This document shows positions 9,932 to 19,927 of a stretch of DNA of 64,000 bases, piece by piece (positions within the stretch are counted from its first letter, which is position 1; each line of letters begins with the position of its first letter). The stretch is from Candidatus Parabacteroides intestinigallinarum. GTDB taxonomy: Bacteria; Bacteroidota; Bacteroidia; Bacteroidales; Tannerellaceae. The translations under genes and the position numbers were made by a program. The stretch covers positions 1 through 64,000 of the forward strand of contig DXEN01000072.1 in assembly GCA_019114945.1 (NCBI GenBank). Reading direction: 5' to 3'. The notes beneath the pieces are model-generated. The model made no database searches and had not been told where the DNA came from. It saw only the letters and a list, made by a program, of their open reading frames with translations.

Positions 9932-11605
9932 ATGTACAGCGACAAAAAGAATATACTTCAATTAGCGGCCTTGCTTATCGAGCATGGCGTAAGTAACATC
10001 GTCCTCTGTCCGGGAAGCCGCAACTCGCCTATCGTTCGGACATTGGCCAATCATCCGTTCTTCACCTGCCACTCCGTGACCGACGAACGGAGCGCGGGCT
10101 TCTTCGCCTTGGGATTGGCATTGCACGGAGGCAAACCGGCGGCGATATGCTGCACGTCCGGAACCGCCTTGCTGAACATACACCCGGCGGTAGCGGAGGC
10201 TTTTTACCAGCACGTCCCCTTGGTCGTGATATCCGCCGACCGACCGGAGGCTTGGATCGGGCAGATGGACGGACAAACGCTGCCTCAACCCGGCGTGTTC
10301 GGAACGCTGGTGAAAAAGTCGGTCCAGCTACCGGAGGTCCATACCGAACAAGAGGAATGGTATTGCAACCGCCTCATCAACGAGGCCTTGCTGGAACTGA
10401 ACCATCACGGGAAAGGCCCGGTGCACATCAACGTTCCCCTATCGGAACCGCTCTTCCAATTCACGACACCAGAGCTGCCGAAAGTACGGGTTATCACCCG
10501 CTATCAAGGCCTGAACGTGTACGACCGGAACTACGACGACCTGATCGAACGGCTGAATAAATACAACAAGCGGATGATGATAGCGGGGCAGATGAGCTTG
10601 ATCTACCTCTTCGAGAAAAAAATCTGCAAACTGCTCTACAAGCATTTCGTCTGGTTGAGCGAGCACATCGGGAACCGGATCGTACCCGGTCTACCCATCA
10701 AGAACTTCGACACGATCTTGTATGCCGCGCCCGAGGAGGAACGCGAGAAATTGGCACCAGAGCTCGTAATCACCTACGGTGGCCATATCGTCTCGAAGCG
10801 GCTCAAGGAATTCCTGCGCAAACATCCGCCCAAGGAACATTGGCACGTCTCGCTGGACGGCGAGGTGGCGGATTTGTTCGGGTGCCTGACCACGGTGATT
10901 GAGATGGATCCTTTCGAGTTCCTGGAAAAAATCGCGTATCTATTGGAGAACAAGCAAGTGGAGTACCCGAAAGCCTGGGAATACAAATCCAAGAACATCC
11001 CGGAACCCACGTTCGCCTACTCGGAAATGGCGGCGATCGGGCAATTGATACACGCGCTTCCCGCCGAATCGTCCTTGCACTTGGGAAATAGCTCAACCGT
11101 ACGGTACGCCCAATTGTACGCGATTCCCGATACGGTGGAGGTATGCTGCAACCGCGGGACGAGCGGCATCGAGGGCTCGCTATCGACCGCCCTGGGCTAT
11201 GCCTTCCATTCGGCACGGCTCAACTTCATCGTGCTTGGCGATCTCAGTTTCTTCTACGACATGAACGCTTTATGGCACGAGAACCTTCGCCCGAACCTCC
11301 GTATCCTCTTGCTGAACAACGGAGGAGGCGAGATCTTCCAAGCGATACCGGGATTCGATATGAACGAACGAGAACATCGATACGTGACCGCCACGCATCA
11401 GACATCGGCACGCGGCTGGGCCGAGGAGCGAGGATTCGCCTACACCGCCATCCATAACAGCGAGGAACTGGAAACCGCCTTACCGGATTTCACCCAGACC
11501 GAGCGTCCCACGGAACGTCCGATGCTCGTCGAGGTATTCACCGACAAGAGCGAGGACATCCGATTATTGAAAGAATATTATCACAATTTGAAATTTAAAA
11601 TTTAA
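9932..11605 (+). CDS. menD: 2-succinyl-5-enolpyruvyl-6-hydroxy-3-cyclohexene-1-carboxylate synthase
   Basis: [27 protein letters not shown], ThDP-binding [12 protein letters not shown]. Track start 9917 is TTG; ATG at 9932 preferred. Confidence 0.95.
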   Translation: MYSDKKNILQLAALLIEHGVSNIVLCPGSRNSPIVRTLANHPFFTCHSVTDERSAGFFALGLALHGGKPAAICCTSGTALLNIHPAVAEAFYQHVPLVVISADRPEAWIGQMDGQTLPQPGVFGTLVKKSVQLPEVHTEQEEWYCNRLINEALLELNHHGKGPVHINVPLSEPLFQFTTPELPKVRVITRYQGLNVYDRNYDDLIERLNKYNKRMMIAGQMSLIYLFEKKICKLLYKHFVWLSEHIGNRIVPGLPIKNFDTILYAAPEEEREKLAPELVITYGGHIVSKRLKEFLRKHPPKEHWHVSLDGEVADLFGCLTTVIEMDPFEFLEKIAYLLENKQVEYPKAWEYKSKNIPEPTFAYSEMAAIGQLIHALPAESSLHLGNSSTVRYAQLYAIPDTVEVCCNRGTSGIEGSLSTALGYAFHSARLNFIVLGDLSFFYDMNALWHENLRPNLRILLLNNGGGEIFQAIPGFDMNEREHRYVTATHQTSARGWAEERGFAYTAIHNSEELETALPDFTQTERPTERPMLVEVFTDKSEDIRLLKEYYHNLKFKI

Positions 11606-11606
11606 A

Positions 11607-12422
11607 ATGCGAAACTGGACAACCATTAAGGAATACGAGGATATTCTATTCGATTTCTACAACGGCATCGCACGGATCACCATCAACCGGGAGCGTTACC
11701 GGAACGCGTTCACGCCGACGACAACGACCGAGATGAGCGACGCTTTTTATATCTGCCGGGAGCGCCCGGACATCAATGTAGTCGTATTGACCGGAGCGGG
11801 CGACAAGGCCTTTTGCTCAGGCGGCGATATGCACGTGAAAGGACGTGGCGGCTATGTGGGCAAGGATGGCGTACCCCGCTTGAATGTGCTGGACGTGCAG
11901 AAGCAAATCCGCTCCCTGCCGAAACCGGTCATCGCCGCCGTAAACGGATTCGCGATCGGTGGCGGACACGTGCTGCACGTCGTATGCGATTTGACCATCG
12001 CCTCGGAGAACGCGATCTTCGGGCAGACCGGTCCGCGCGTGGGAAGTTTCGACGCCGGGTTCGGCTCCTCTTATTTGGCACGAATCGTCGGCCAGAAGAA
12101 AGCCCGCGAGATTTGGTTCCTCTGCCGCAAGTATAACGCGCAAGAGGCCTTGGAGATGGGCTTGGTGAACAAGGTCGTCCCCTTGGAGCGGTTGGAGGAC
12201 GAGTACGTGCAATGGGCCGAGGAGATGATGCAGCTCAGTCCGTTGGCGTTGCGCATGATCAAGGCTGGACTGAACGCGGAACTGGACGGCCAGGCCGGCA
12301 TCCAAGAACTGGCGGGCGACGCGACCATGCTTTATTATATGACCGACGAGGCGCAAGAGGGCGGAAAGGCGTTCCTGGAGAAACGTCGCCCGCGCTTCGA
12401 GGATTATCCGAAATTCCCTTAA
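11607..12422 (+). CDS. menB: 1,4-dihydroxy-2-naphthoyl-CoA synthase
   Basis: Crotonase fold; [39 protein letters not shown] typical of MenB. Confidence 0.96.
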   Translation: MRNWTTIKEYEDILFDFYNGIARITINRERYRNAFTPTTTTEMSDAFYICRERPDINVVVLTGAGDKAFCSGGDMHVKGRGGYVGKDGVPRLNVLDVQKQIRSLPKPVIAAVNGFAIGGGHVLHVVCDLTIASENAIFGQTGPRVGSFDAGFGSSYLARIVGQKKAREIWFLCRKYNAQEALEMGLVNKVVPLERLEDEYVQWAEEMMQLSPLALRMIKAGLNAELDGQAGIQELAGDATMLYYMTDEAQEGGKAFLEKRRPRFEDYPKFP

Positions 12423-12425
12423 CCG

Positions 12426-13481
12426 ATGAATGCGCTAAAGGTAGAATATTGGCCCGTATCGCTTCGCTTTAAGCGGCCAGCCAAGACCTCAAGAGGCGCG
12501 TACACGACTCGCCAAATATGGTTCGTGAAAGTCGGTGATGATCATTCGTGGGGAATAGGTGAGTGCGCTCCCCTTCCAGACTTGAGTGTCGAGGCCGGAC
12601 CGGACTACGAACGAATCCTTCGCGCCGCCTGCGAGGAATTGGCGGAAAACGGATGGATCGACGTGGAGAAATTGCGCCCCTATCCCTCCATCCTATTCGG
12701 GCTGGAGACAGCGATGCGACATAGGCAGAGCGATAGCCCTGCCCTGTGGCCGACACTGTTCGCGGACGGAACCCGCGGCATTCAGATAAACGGCTTGGTC
12801 TGGATGGGTGACTATCGTTTTATGCAAGAGCAGATCGAGGAGAAGATCCGAGCCGGCTTCCGGTGCGTTAAGCTAAAGATCGGGGCGATCCACTTCGAGG
12901 AGGAACTGGAGTTGTTGCGAAAAATTCGCGCTCGCTTCTCCGCCCAGGAGATTGAGTTGCGTGTGGACGCGAATGGGGCGTTCTCGCCAGATGAAGCCTT
13001 AGATAAGCTTCATCAGTTGGCCGAGTTGGATCTGCACTCGATCGAGCAACCGATTCGCGCCGGACAGTGGGAAGATATGGCCCGGCTGGTAGAGCGGTCG
13101 CCATTACCCATCGCGCTGGATGAGGAACTGATCGGTTGTTGCCAACGTCAGGAGCGGGAAAGACTGCTGAAGACTATCCGGCCTCACTATCTCGTCTTAA
13201 AGCCTTCCTTACATGGAGGATTCAGTGGCTGTACGGAGTGGATACGCCTTACGGAAAGTATACTGGGCGGCACGCCGAAAGAGCCGAAATGGTGGCTTAC
13301 TTCCGCATTAGAGAGTAATGTTGGCTTGAACGCCATCGCGCAGTTTTGCGCCCATATCACCCTCGACAGTCCATCGCTGCCGCAAGGATTAGGTACAGGC
13401 CAACTGTTCGTTCGTAACGTACCTCCGGAGTTGCATCTCAAAGGAGATACCCTTTGGTTCCACCCACCCGTATATCGATAA
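12426..13481 (+). CDS. menC: o-Succinylbenzoate synthase (enolase superfamily)
   Basis: [27 protein letters not shown] motifs; operon position. Confidence 0.92.
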   Translation: MNALKVEYWPVSLRFKRPAKTSRGAYTTRQIWFVKVGDDHSWGIGECAPLPDLSVEAGPDYERILRAACEELAENGWIDVEKLRPYPSILFGLETAMRHRQSDSPALWPTLFADGTRGIQINGLVWMGDYRFMQEQIEEKIRAGFRCVKLKIGAIHFEEELELLRKIRARFSAQEIELRVDANGAFSPDEALDKLHQLAELDLHSIEQPIRAGQWEDMARLVERSPLPIALDEELIGCCQRQERERLLKTIRPHYLVLKPSLHGGFSGCTEWIRLTESILGGTPKEPKWWLTSALESNVGLNAIAQFCAHITLDSPSLPQGLGTGQLFVRNVPPELHLKGDTLWFHPPVYR

Positions 13482-13485
13482 AGAG

Positions 13486-14634
13486 ATGAACGATATCTAT
13501 CTCATGGACCGGAGCCGACAACGGCTGACCTTGGAGGGCGTCGACTATGCGGCACACGACCTCCCCCGCCTCCGGGCGATGGCGGAGGAACGCACGGACG
13601 ATTTCTTACGCGATCTGTGCCTTTTCCTGGAAGATTGGTTCAGCGACGCACCAACCCTTCAAGTACAGACATCCGGCTCCACGGGAACACCCAAACAATT
13701 GTCCGTGCGCAAGGAACAAATGATGAATAGCGCACGCATCACCTGCGAGTTCCTCCGGCTGCGACCGGGCGACACGGCGTTGCTCTGCATGCCGTTGCGT
13801 TATATCGCCGGGAAGATGGTCGTGGTACGTGCCTTGGTAGCGGGACTGAACCTTATTCTCCGCACACCCTCCGGACATCCGTTGGCGACGGACGATGACA
13901 CGCCGATACGGTTTGCCGCCATGATTCCCTTGCAGGTAGACAACTCCCTGCGCATCCCCGCGGAACGGGAACGGTTAGCGCGCATCGACACGCTTATTAT
14001 CGGAGGCGGCTCCATCGACGCTGACTTAGAACGTGAGCTACGAGAAATGCCCCACGCGATTTACTCCACCTACGGCATGACCGAGACGCTATCGCACATC
14101 GCACTACGTCGCCTGAACGGTCCGGAAGCGTCTCCATTCTATCACCCTTTTCCCACGGTCAAGCTCTCCTTGTCCCTGGAAGGCACGCTGGTAATCGACG
14201 CCCCCTTGGTGTGCGACGAGCGGTTGGTAACCAACGACATCGCCCACATCCGGCCGGACGGCAGCTTCCGCATCATCGGGCGCAAGGACAACGTCATCAA
14301 TACCGGAGGCGTCAAGGTGCAAATCGAGGAGGTCGAGGAACGGCTGCGCCCGCATCTGCCCACGCCGTTCGCCATCACCGCCATATCCGACCGGAAGTTT
14401 GGCGAGGCGGTCACCTTATTGGTCGCCGCCTCTTTATCAAAGGCAGAGAAGCATCTTCTCTTGAGCGGACGGAATCTTCCCCAGTTATTAGAGGAACTGC
14501 TGCCCAAATACCAACGGCCGAAACATATATTATATGTAAAGGCGATTCCCCAAACCGGAAGCGGCAAGACCGACCGTGCCGCCTGCCGGACGTTAGCGAA
14601 AGAATGTATCACTAAAAACAATACAGACGTATGA
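13486..14634 (+). CDS. menE: o-Succinylbenzoate-CoA ligase (AMP-binding)
   Basis: QTSGSTGTPKQL, YSTYGMTETLSHIA, GRKDNVINTGGVKVQIEEVE. Confidence 0.93.
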   Translation: MNDIYLMDRSRQRLTLEGVDYAAHDLPRLRAMAEERTDDFLRDLCLFLEDWFSDAPTLQVQTSGSTGTPKQLSVRKEQMMNSARITCEFLRLRPGDTALLCMPLRYIAGKMVVVRALVAGLNLILRTPSGHPLATDDDTPIRFAAMIPLQVDNSLRIPAERERLARIDTLIIGGGSIDADLERELREMPHAIYSTYGMTETLSHIALRRLNGPEASPFYHPFPTVKLSLSLEGTLVIDAPLVCDERLVTNDIAHIRPDGSFRIIGRKDNVINTGGVKVQIEEVEERLRPHLPTPFAITAISDRKFGEAVTLLVAASLSKAEKHLLLSGRNLPQLLEELLPKYQRPKHILYVKAIPQTGSGKTDRAACRTLAKECITKNNTDV

Positions 14635-16550
14635 AAAGAATCTTAGCAATAACAGCGTTCTCCCTGTTAACGCTCTTTCCGGTTTACGGAGAGGACGCTT
14701 ACGCGGGCTACGACCGCGTGACCTTGCTGGATAGCACCGCCGTGACGGTACAACCCTCCGGTTCGGGCGCTTTCATCCTCCACAAGGCATTTCGGGTACA
14801 GACACCGAAAGGAGCCGTGAACAGCCGGGTCATCAAATACGACTACGATCCCTTGACGGCGCACGCGGAATTCCGCTACGCCACGATCTACCGGGCGAAC
14901 GGCGACGTAATCAACCTCGATGTCACCGAGGCACGCGATTACGCAGCCCCGGCACGGGCCATCTATTGGGGCGCCCGACAAATCATGCTGGAAGTGGGTC
15001 GCCTGCAACCGGGCGATATCGTGGAGTACGAGATCGCCAAGAAGGGTTTCACCTACGCCCTGCTGACGGCGGGTGATGACGAGGAACGGTTCATCCCACC
15101 AATGCGCGGGCAGTTCTATGACATCGTACCTTTCTGGACGACGGAACCCACGATGCGCAAGGTATACCAAGTGTCCATGCCCATGGAGAAGGAATTGCAA
15201 TTCCAATTCTATCAAGGCGAGTGCGCCTCCTCCATGCGCTACGAGGAAGGACGGAAGGTGTACACCTTCACCGCCACCGATATCCGACCCTTCGAGCGGG
15301 AACCCAACATGGTCGACCTGTTCGACGCCGCTCCGAAACTGATGATGTCCAGCACGCCCCGTTGGCAGGATAAATCGCTTTGGTTCCACAAGGTAAACGA
15401 GGATTACGGAAGCTTCGATCCCATTCCGGAAGCCCAGAAGAAAGTAGACGAGCTCATTCAGGGGAAAAAGACCGAGATGGAGAAAATCGCCGTGCTGACG
15501 CACTGGGTGGCCGACAACATCCGCTACTCCGGCATTTCCATGGGCAAAGGCGAGGGTTATACGCTTCACAACCTGAAAATGAATTACACGGATCGTTGCG
15601 GTGTATGTAAGGATATAGCCGGCACACTTATCGCCTTCCTGCGCATGGCGGGTTTCGAGGCGTATCCGGCGATGACCATGGCGGGAAGCCGGGTAGAAAG
15701 TATTCCGGCGGATCACTTCAATCATTGCGTAGCGGTAGTGAAGCTATCGAACGGCACTTATATGCCATTAGACCCCACGTGGGTGCCTTTCTGCCGGGAA
15801 CTATGGAGCAGCGCGGAGCAGCAACAGAACTACCTGCCGGGCGTCCCCGAGGGCTCCGACCTGTGCCTGACACCGCTCTCCGCACCGGAGAACCACTACG
15901 TACGCATCCATGCCGACAACCACATCAACGAGCGGGGCACGCTGCGCGGACGGTTCACCATCACCGCCGAGGGACAATCGGACAGCAACATCCGTCGTAT
16001 CTTCACCACCGGCTGGCAATCCGACTGGAAGAACAGTTTAGAGAAGCAGCTGCTCGCCGTCTCGCCCAAAGCCAAGCTCCTGCGTGTAGACTACGGAAAG
16101 AATCCCAAGGACTACCAAGCGGCACCCATTCGGATCACCTTCTCGTACGAGATTCCCGGCTACGCGATTATCGCCGGCGACCGTATGCTGCTCAAGCCCT
16201 TGGTGATGAACAATCTGTATAATCAAGTGAAGAGTTTCCTGCGGATCGATACCGATTTAGAGACACGTCAATACGGATTCAAGGACGGCTGCTCGCGACT
16301 GGTGGAACAGGAGGAAACCATCCGAGTCCCGAAAGGATACACTTTGATAAACACGCCAAGGAATGACAACTGGCGCAGCCAAGCCGCGGACTTCGAAGGT
16401 TCTCTGTCGCAAGGGAAACAGCAAGAAATCGTCTTGCGCCAACGCTTAGCGTTGAAGAAACGGGTCTACGACGCCATGGATTGGGAAGGATTCCGCACGG
16501 CGATCAATGCCTACAAAAGTTATGGAGAATATATAATGATTAAACGATAA
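14631..16550 (+). CDS. DUF3857 / transglutaminase-like domain protein, exported
   Basis: Signal peptide; GVCKDIAGTLIAFLRMAGFEAYPAMT (transglutaminase Cys region); start overlaps menE stop. Confidence 0.85.
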   Translation: MKRILAITAFSLLTLFPVYGEDAYAGYDRVTLLDSTAVTVQPSGSGAFILHKAFRVQTPKGAVNSRVIKYDYDPLTAHAEFRYATIYRANGDVINLDVTEARDYAAPARAIYWGARQIMLEVGRLQPGDIVEYEIAKKGFTYALLTAGDDEERFIPPMRGQFYDIVPFWTTEPTMRKVYQVSMPMEKELQFQFYQGECASSMRYEEGRKVYTFTATDIRPFEREPNMVDLFDAAPKLMMSSTPRWQDKSLWFHKVNEDYGSFDPIPEAQKKVDELIQGKKTEMEKIAVLTHWVADNIRYSGISMGKGEGYTLHNLKMNYTDRCGVCKDIAGTLIAFLRMAGFEAYPAMTMAGSRVESIPADHFNHCVAVVKLSNGTYMPLDPTWVPFCRELWSSAEQQQNYLPGVPEGSDLCLTPLSAPENHYVRIHADNHINERGTLRGRFTITAEGQSDSNIRRIFTTGWQSDWKNSLEKQLLAVSPKAKLLRVDYGKNPKDYQAAPIRITFSYEIPGYAIIAGDRMLLKPLVMNNLYNQVKSFLRIDTDLETRQYGFKDGCSRLVEQEETIRVPKGYTLINTPRNDNWRSQAADFEGSLSQGKQQEIVLRQRLALKKRVYDAMDWEGFRTAINAYKSYGEYIMIKR

Positions 16551-16555
16551 GAACC

Positions 16556-18145
16556 ATGAATAAAATAATATATCCCATCCAATTGATACTCTGCTTGCTG
16601 TTGGTGGCGACCACGTTGTCGGCCGCACCCGAGGCGGAGTATCGGAAACTCTCGAAAACCTGGACCGTCAACGCGGATGGCAGTCAGGAATACCATCACT
16701 CGATGGAGTTGACGCTTTTTACCCATACGGCGATGAACAACACGTATGGCGAGAGCTTCATCGTTTATAACCCCGATTACCAAACAGTCGTCATCCATTC
16801 CGCCTACACGACACAGAAGGACGGCTCGGTTATCAAGACACCGGACAACGCCTTCGTGGAAGTCCTTCCCCGCTTCGCCGCCGACGCTCCCGCTTACAAC
16901 GGGTTGAAAGAGTTGGTTGTCGTGCATACCGGATTGGAGCTGGGTGCGACTATCCACCTGGACTACTCCATCCTGACAAAGCCGGGATATTACCCGGCTT
17001 TGGATATCAACGAGACGCTGCAAGAGACCTCGCCCGTGAAGGAATACCAAATAGCCATCTACGCTCCCGCCGATAAACCCCTCACTTGGCAGTTGTATGG
17101 AAGCCAAGCCAAGGCTACCGAAAGCCAGGAAGCGGACCAGTGCGTCATTCGATGGACGCTGCGCGACGTACCCGCCTCCTCCCGCGAGGCTTTCCTGCCC
17201 CAGAATCACGACGGCGTGCCCCGCCTCGTCGCATCCGGCTACGCCTCCCAGCAAGAGGCATTATCCACATTAGCGAAACGTTTCCAAGCCTCCGTAAGTT
17301 ACGAGAGCGAGACCTTCGGGCCGTACCTCGTGGAATCGCTCAACGACGCTGACGCCAAAGTAAGAACGTTGCAAACGCATGTCGTAGAGAACATGGGATA
17401 TACCGCGATCCCGCTCTCATACACTGGCTACAACATCCGTGACGTGGACCTGGCGCTCCGTAGCGCTTACGGCACCTTGGCGGAGAAGACGCAACTATTG
17501 AACGTCCTGCTGAACGCCGCCGGCATCCCGGCGGAAGTAGTGGTTGTTTATCCCGGCAACTTGCATACGGACGCCTGTGGCCTGAGTGCCATCAAGGACC
17601 TCGCTATCAAAGCGACCGTGAACGGACAAGACAGATTTCTCTCCGCGGTCAGCCTCACTCCTTCGCCCATCACACGGCGGGGAGATTTAGACAAAGTATT
17701 CACCTTAGACGGAACCCAGGTAGCCGTCAACGCGGAACCGACTGTCGTTCGGGAAGAAATTGCCATCTCGCAAATCGACACATTCGGAATTTGTACGCTA
17801 CCTAACGCATCGAAGGGAATCGACACATGGGGCATGGCGACCTTGAATAGCAAACGCCAAAACCGATTTGAGCTACCCGCCTTGTTAAAAGAAGAAATCG
17901 TCTATACGGTCACACCGGGAAAAGGAATGCGATTAGAAACCTCTACGCAAGAGCGCCGCGTAGAAAAAACTTTCGGGAAAGTTGTCCGCGCGATCGTTCC
18001 GAAGGGTGACGCGATCGAAGTGATACGTTCCATCGAATTGAATCAACTGCAATACACGCCGGAGGAATATGACGACTTACGCGCACTCATCAACGAATGG
18101 ACCGACCCTAACAACCGGGTATTGCTATTTTCCACGGACAGATAA
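16556..18145 (+). CDS. DUF3857-type exported protein, degenerate transglutaminase-like domain
   Basis: Signal peptide; LLNVLLNAAGIPAEVVVVYPG segment like the preceding gene but no obvious catalytic Cys. Confidence 0.75.
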   Translation: MNKIIYPIQLILCLLLVATTLSAAPEAEYRKLSKTWTVNADGSQEYHHSMELTLFTHTAMNNTYGESFIVYNPDYQTVVIHSAYTTQKDGSVIKTPDNAFVEVLPRFAADAPAYNGLKELVVVHTGLELGATIHLDYSILTKPGYYPALDINETLQETSPVKEYQIAIYAPADKPLTWQLYGSQAKATESQEADQCVIRWTLRDVPASSREAFLPQNHDGVPRLVASGYASQQEALSTLAKRFQASVSYESETFGPYLVESLNDADAKVRTLQTHVVENMGYTAIPLSYTGYNIRDVDLALRSAYGTLAEKTQLLNVLLNAAGIPAEVVVVYPGNLHTDACGLSAIKDLAIKATVNGQDRFLSAVSLTPSPITRRGDLDKVFTLDGTQVAVNAEPTVVREEIAISQIDTFGICTLPNASKGIDTWGMATLNSKRQNRFELPALLKEEIVYTVTPGKGMRLETSTQERRVEKTFGKVVRAIVPKGDAIEVIRSIELNQLQYTPEEYDDLRALINEWTDPNNRVLLFSTDR

Positions 18146-18163
18146 CCCGCCCCTATAAAAGCG

Positions 18164-18247
18164 ACCTCACGATGGGCATTCTTAGGTACTCATGATGCCC
18201 ATCGTGAGGTCTTTAGAATGGGCATCGTCAACACCTAACAATGCCCG
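18164..18247. repeat. 23-bp-period array with alternating unit orientation; the first two units form a 16-bp perfect stem (likely bidirectional terminator)
   Basis: GGGC/GCCC cores at 18174, 18197, 18220, 18243 (exact 23-bp steps); ACCTCACGATGGGCAT (18164-18179) pairs with ATGCCCATCGTGAGGT (18195-18210). Confidence 0.85.
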
Positions 18248-18277
18248 ATATAATTGACTCCGGACTTGCCCAAGTCA

Positions 18278-19798
18278 TTATTGATGCTCCGCCCTCAAGA
18301 GGTCGTTAACGGTCTTGACCGGGTTGAAGGTCTCGATAGGCACCTCGACGAAGACAGTGTTCCAATCGCTCATAGCGCCGTTCCACAAGCCAGGCAACTC
18401 CAATGCCTTCAAATCGCGACCATCCTTGCTCTTTTGCGAGATGAAGCCCGTGTTCTTGTCCACGTAATCCGGCAAATTATATTTCTCGCCCTTGTGGTTC
18501 TTCACGGCGCATACCAAATCCACCGGATTGAAATGCGTTCCTTTCTCGAACATCGCTTTCTTCGCCGGATCGCTCATATCGATCTGCGAGCTCTCCAACA
18601 CTTGTGGCGAGATAGTGCCGTCCGGATTGACAGCGAGGAACGGACCGCCGCCCGGCTCACCCACGTTCTTCACCATACCACATACACGAAGCGGACGCGC
18701 CAACTTGTTCTTGATATATAAAATTAGCTCGGCATCCTCCAGCAACTTCGTGTCCGGGTTCTTGATGCACAGCTCATCTTGCAAGAAGTGGATCATCTCC
18801 TCCACCTCGGCGTGCGTATACTTACCACTCTCTATCAGGTTGAGGTATTTAAAAATCTTCTCCTGCAAGGAAACCAGCACGCCGGCGATCACCTTCTTAT
18901 AAATAACCGTGGCACACTTGAAGCTATCGGGCACCACGTTGTCGATATTCTTGATAAATATCACGTCGGCATCCACGTCGTTCAGGTTCTCGATCAAGGC
19001 ACCATGGCCACCCGGACGGAACAACAATTTACCATTCTTGTCGCGGAAAGGAGTGTTGTCCATCGCCGCGGCGATCGTATCGGTACTAGGCTTCTGCACA
19101 CTGAAGGAAATATCGTACTTCACGGAGAATTTCTCCTCATACTCCTTGCGTTTCTCAGCCACGAGACTCTCGAACAACGCTTGATGCTCCGGTGATACGG
19201 TGAAATGAATATTCACGTCGCCTACGTTGTTCTTCGCATACATGGCACCCTCCGCCAAATGCTCCTCCATCGCCGTACGAGACCCGCCGGGATATTTGTG
19301 GAACAAAAGCAAGCCCTTCGGAAGCTGGCCGTAATTCAATCCTTTCGCCTCCAAGAGGTTCGCCACGATCTCCTTATACTCGCCACAGGCCTTCAGGGCA
19401 GGAATATCTTTCGCCGTATTCTCCACGCACTTGTCGTTCAAGGCTTTGTAAAAAGCGAATTTCTCGATCTCGTTGAAGAATTTCTTCTCGAAATCGGTCA
19501 TCGGCTCTTGGTAGTCGGCGGAAAGGAAAGCGAACAAGTTCTTGAACATACGGCTGGCCGCACCCGACGCCGGCACGAATTTCAAGATCTTCTTGTTTTT
19601 CGCCAAATAAGCGTCCCACGCATCCATATAAGAGGCTTGTTCTTCCTTCGACACCACTTTGATGCCTTTTTCTACCGAGGCGGACGCCGCTATTTCCAAA
19701 TAGGGGAAACCTTTCACGAAGCAAGCTAATTGCTCCTCAATTTGTTTTTCGCTGATTCCTTTGGCTTTCAGCTGTTCTAAATCGTTCGCGTTTAACAT
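18278..19798 (-). CDS. DUF4301 family protein (possible nucleotidyltransferase relative)
   Basis: FVPASGAASRMFKNL and FRPGGHGALIENLNDVDADVIFIKNIDNVVPD motifs; family assignment from memory. Confidence 0.8.
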   Translation of the reverse strand: MLNANDLEQLKAKGISEKQIEEQLACFVKGFPYLEIAASASVEKGIKVVSKEEQASYMDAWDAYLAKNKKILKFVPASGAASRMFKNLFAFLSADYQEPMTDFEKKFFNEIEKFAFYKALNDKCVENTAKDIPALKACGEYKEIVANLLEAKGLNYGQLPKGLLLFHKYPGGSRTAMEEHLAEGAMYAKNNVGDVNIHFTVSPEHQALFESLVAEKRKEYEEKFSVKYDISFSVQKPSTDTIAAAMDNTPFRDKNGKLLFRPGGHGALIENLNDVDADVIFIKNIDNVVPDSFKCATVIYKKVIAGVLVSLQEKIFKYLNLIESGKYTHAEVEEMIHFLQDELCIKNPDTKLLEDAELILYIKNKLARPLRVCGMVKNVGEPGGGPFLAVNPDGTISPQVLESSQIDMSDPAKKAMFEKGTHFNPVDLVCAVKNHKGEKYNLPDYVDKNTGFISQKSKDGRDLKALELPGLWNGAMSDWNTVFVEVPIETFNPVKTVNDLLRAEHQ

Positions 19799-19927
19799 AG
19801 TACGTTATTTAATTGTGAATAAAAATCTACCGACGGCGCATGGCCTCTTGGCATACGCACTGCGCAAATGTATAAAATTACCGGAAGATATACATCCTAA
19901 TTCCCCATAAAAAAGTATTTTTACGGC

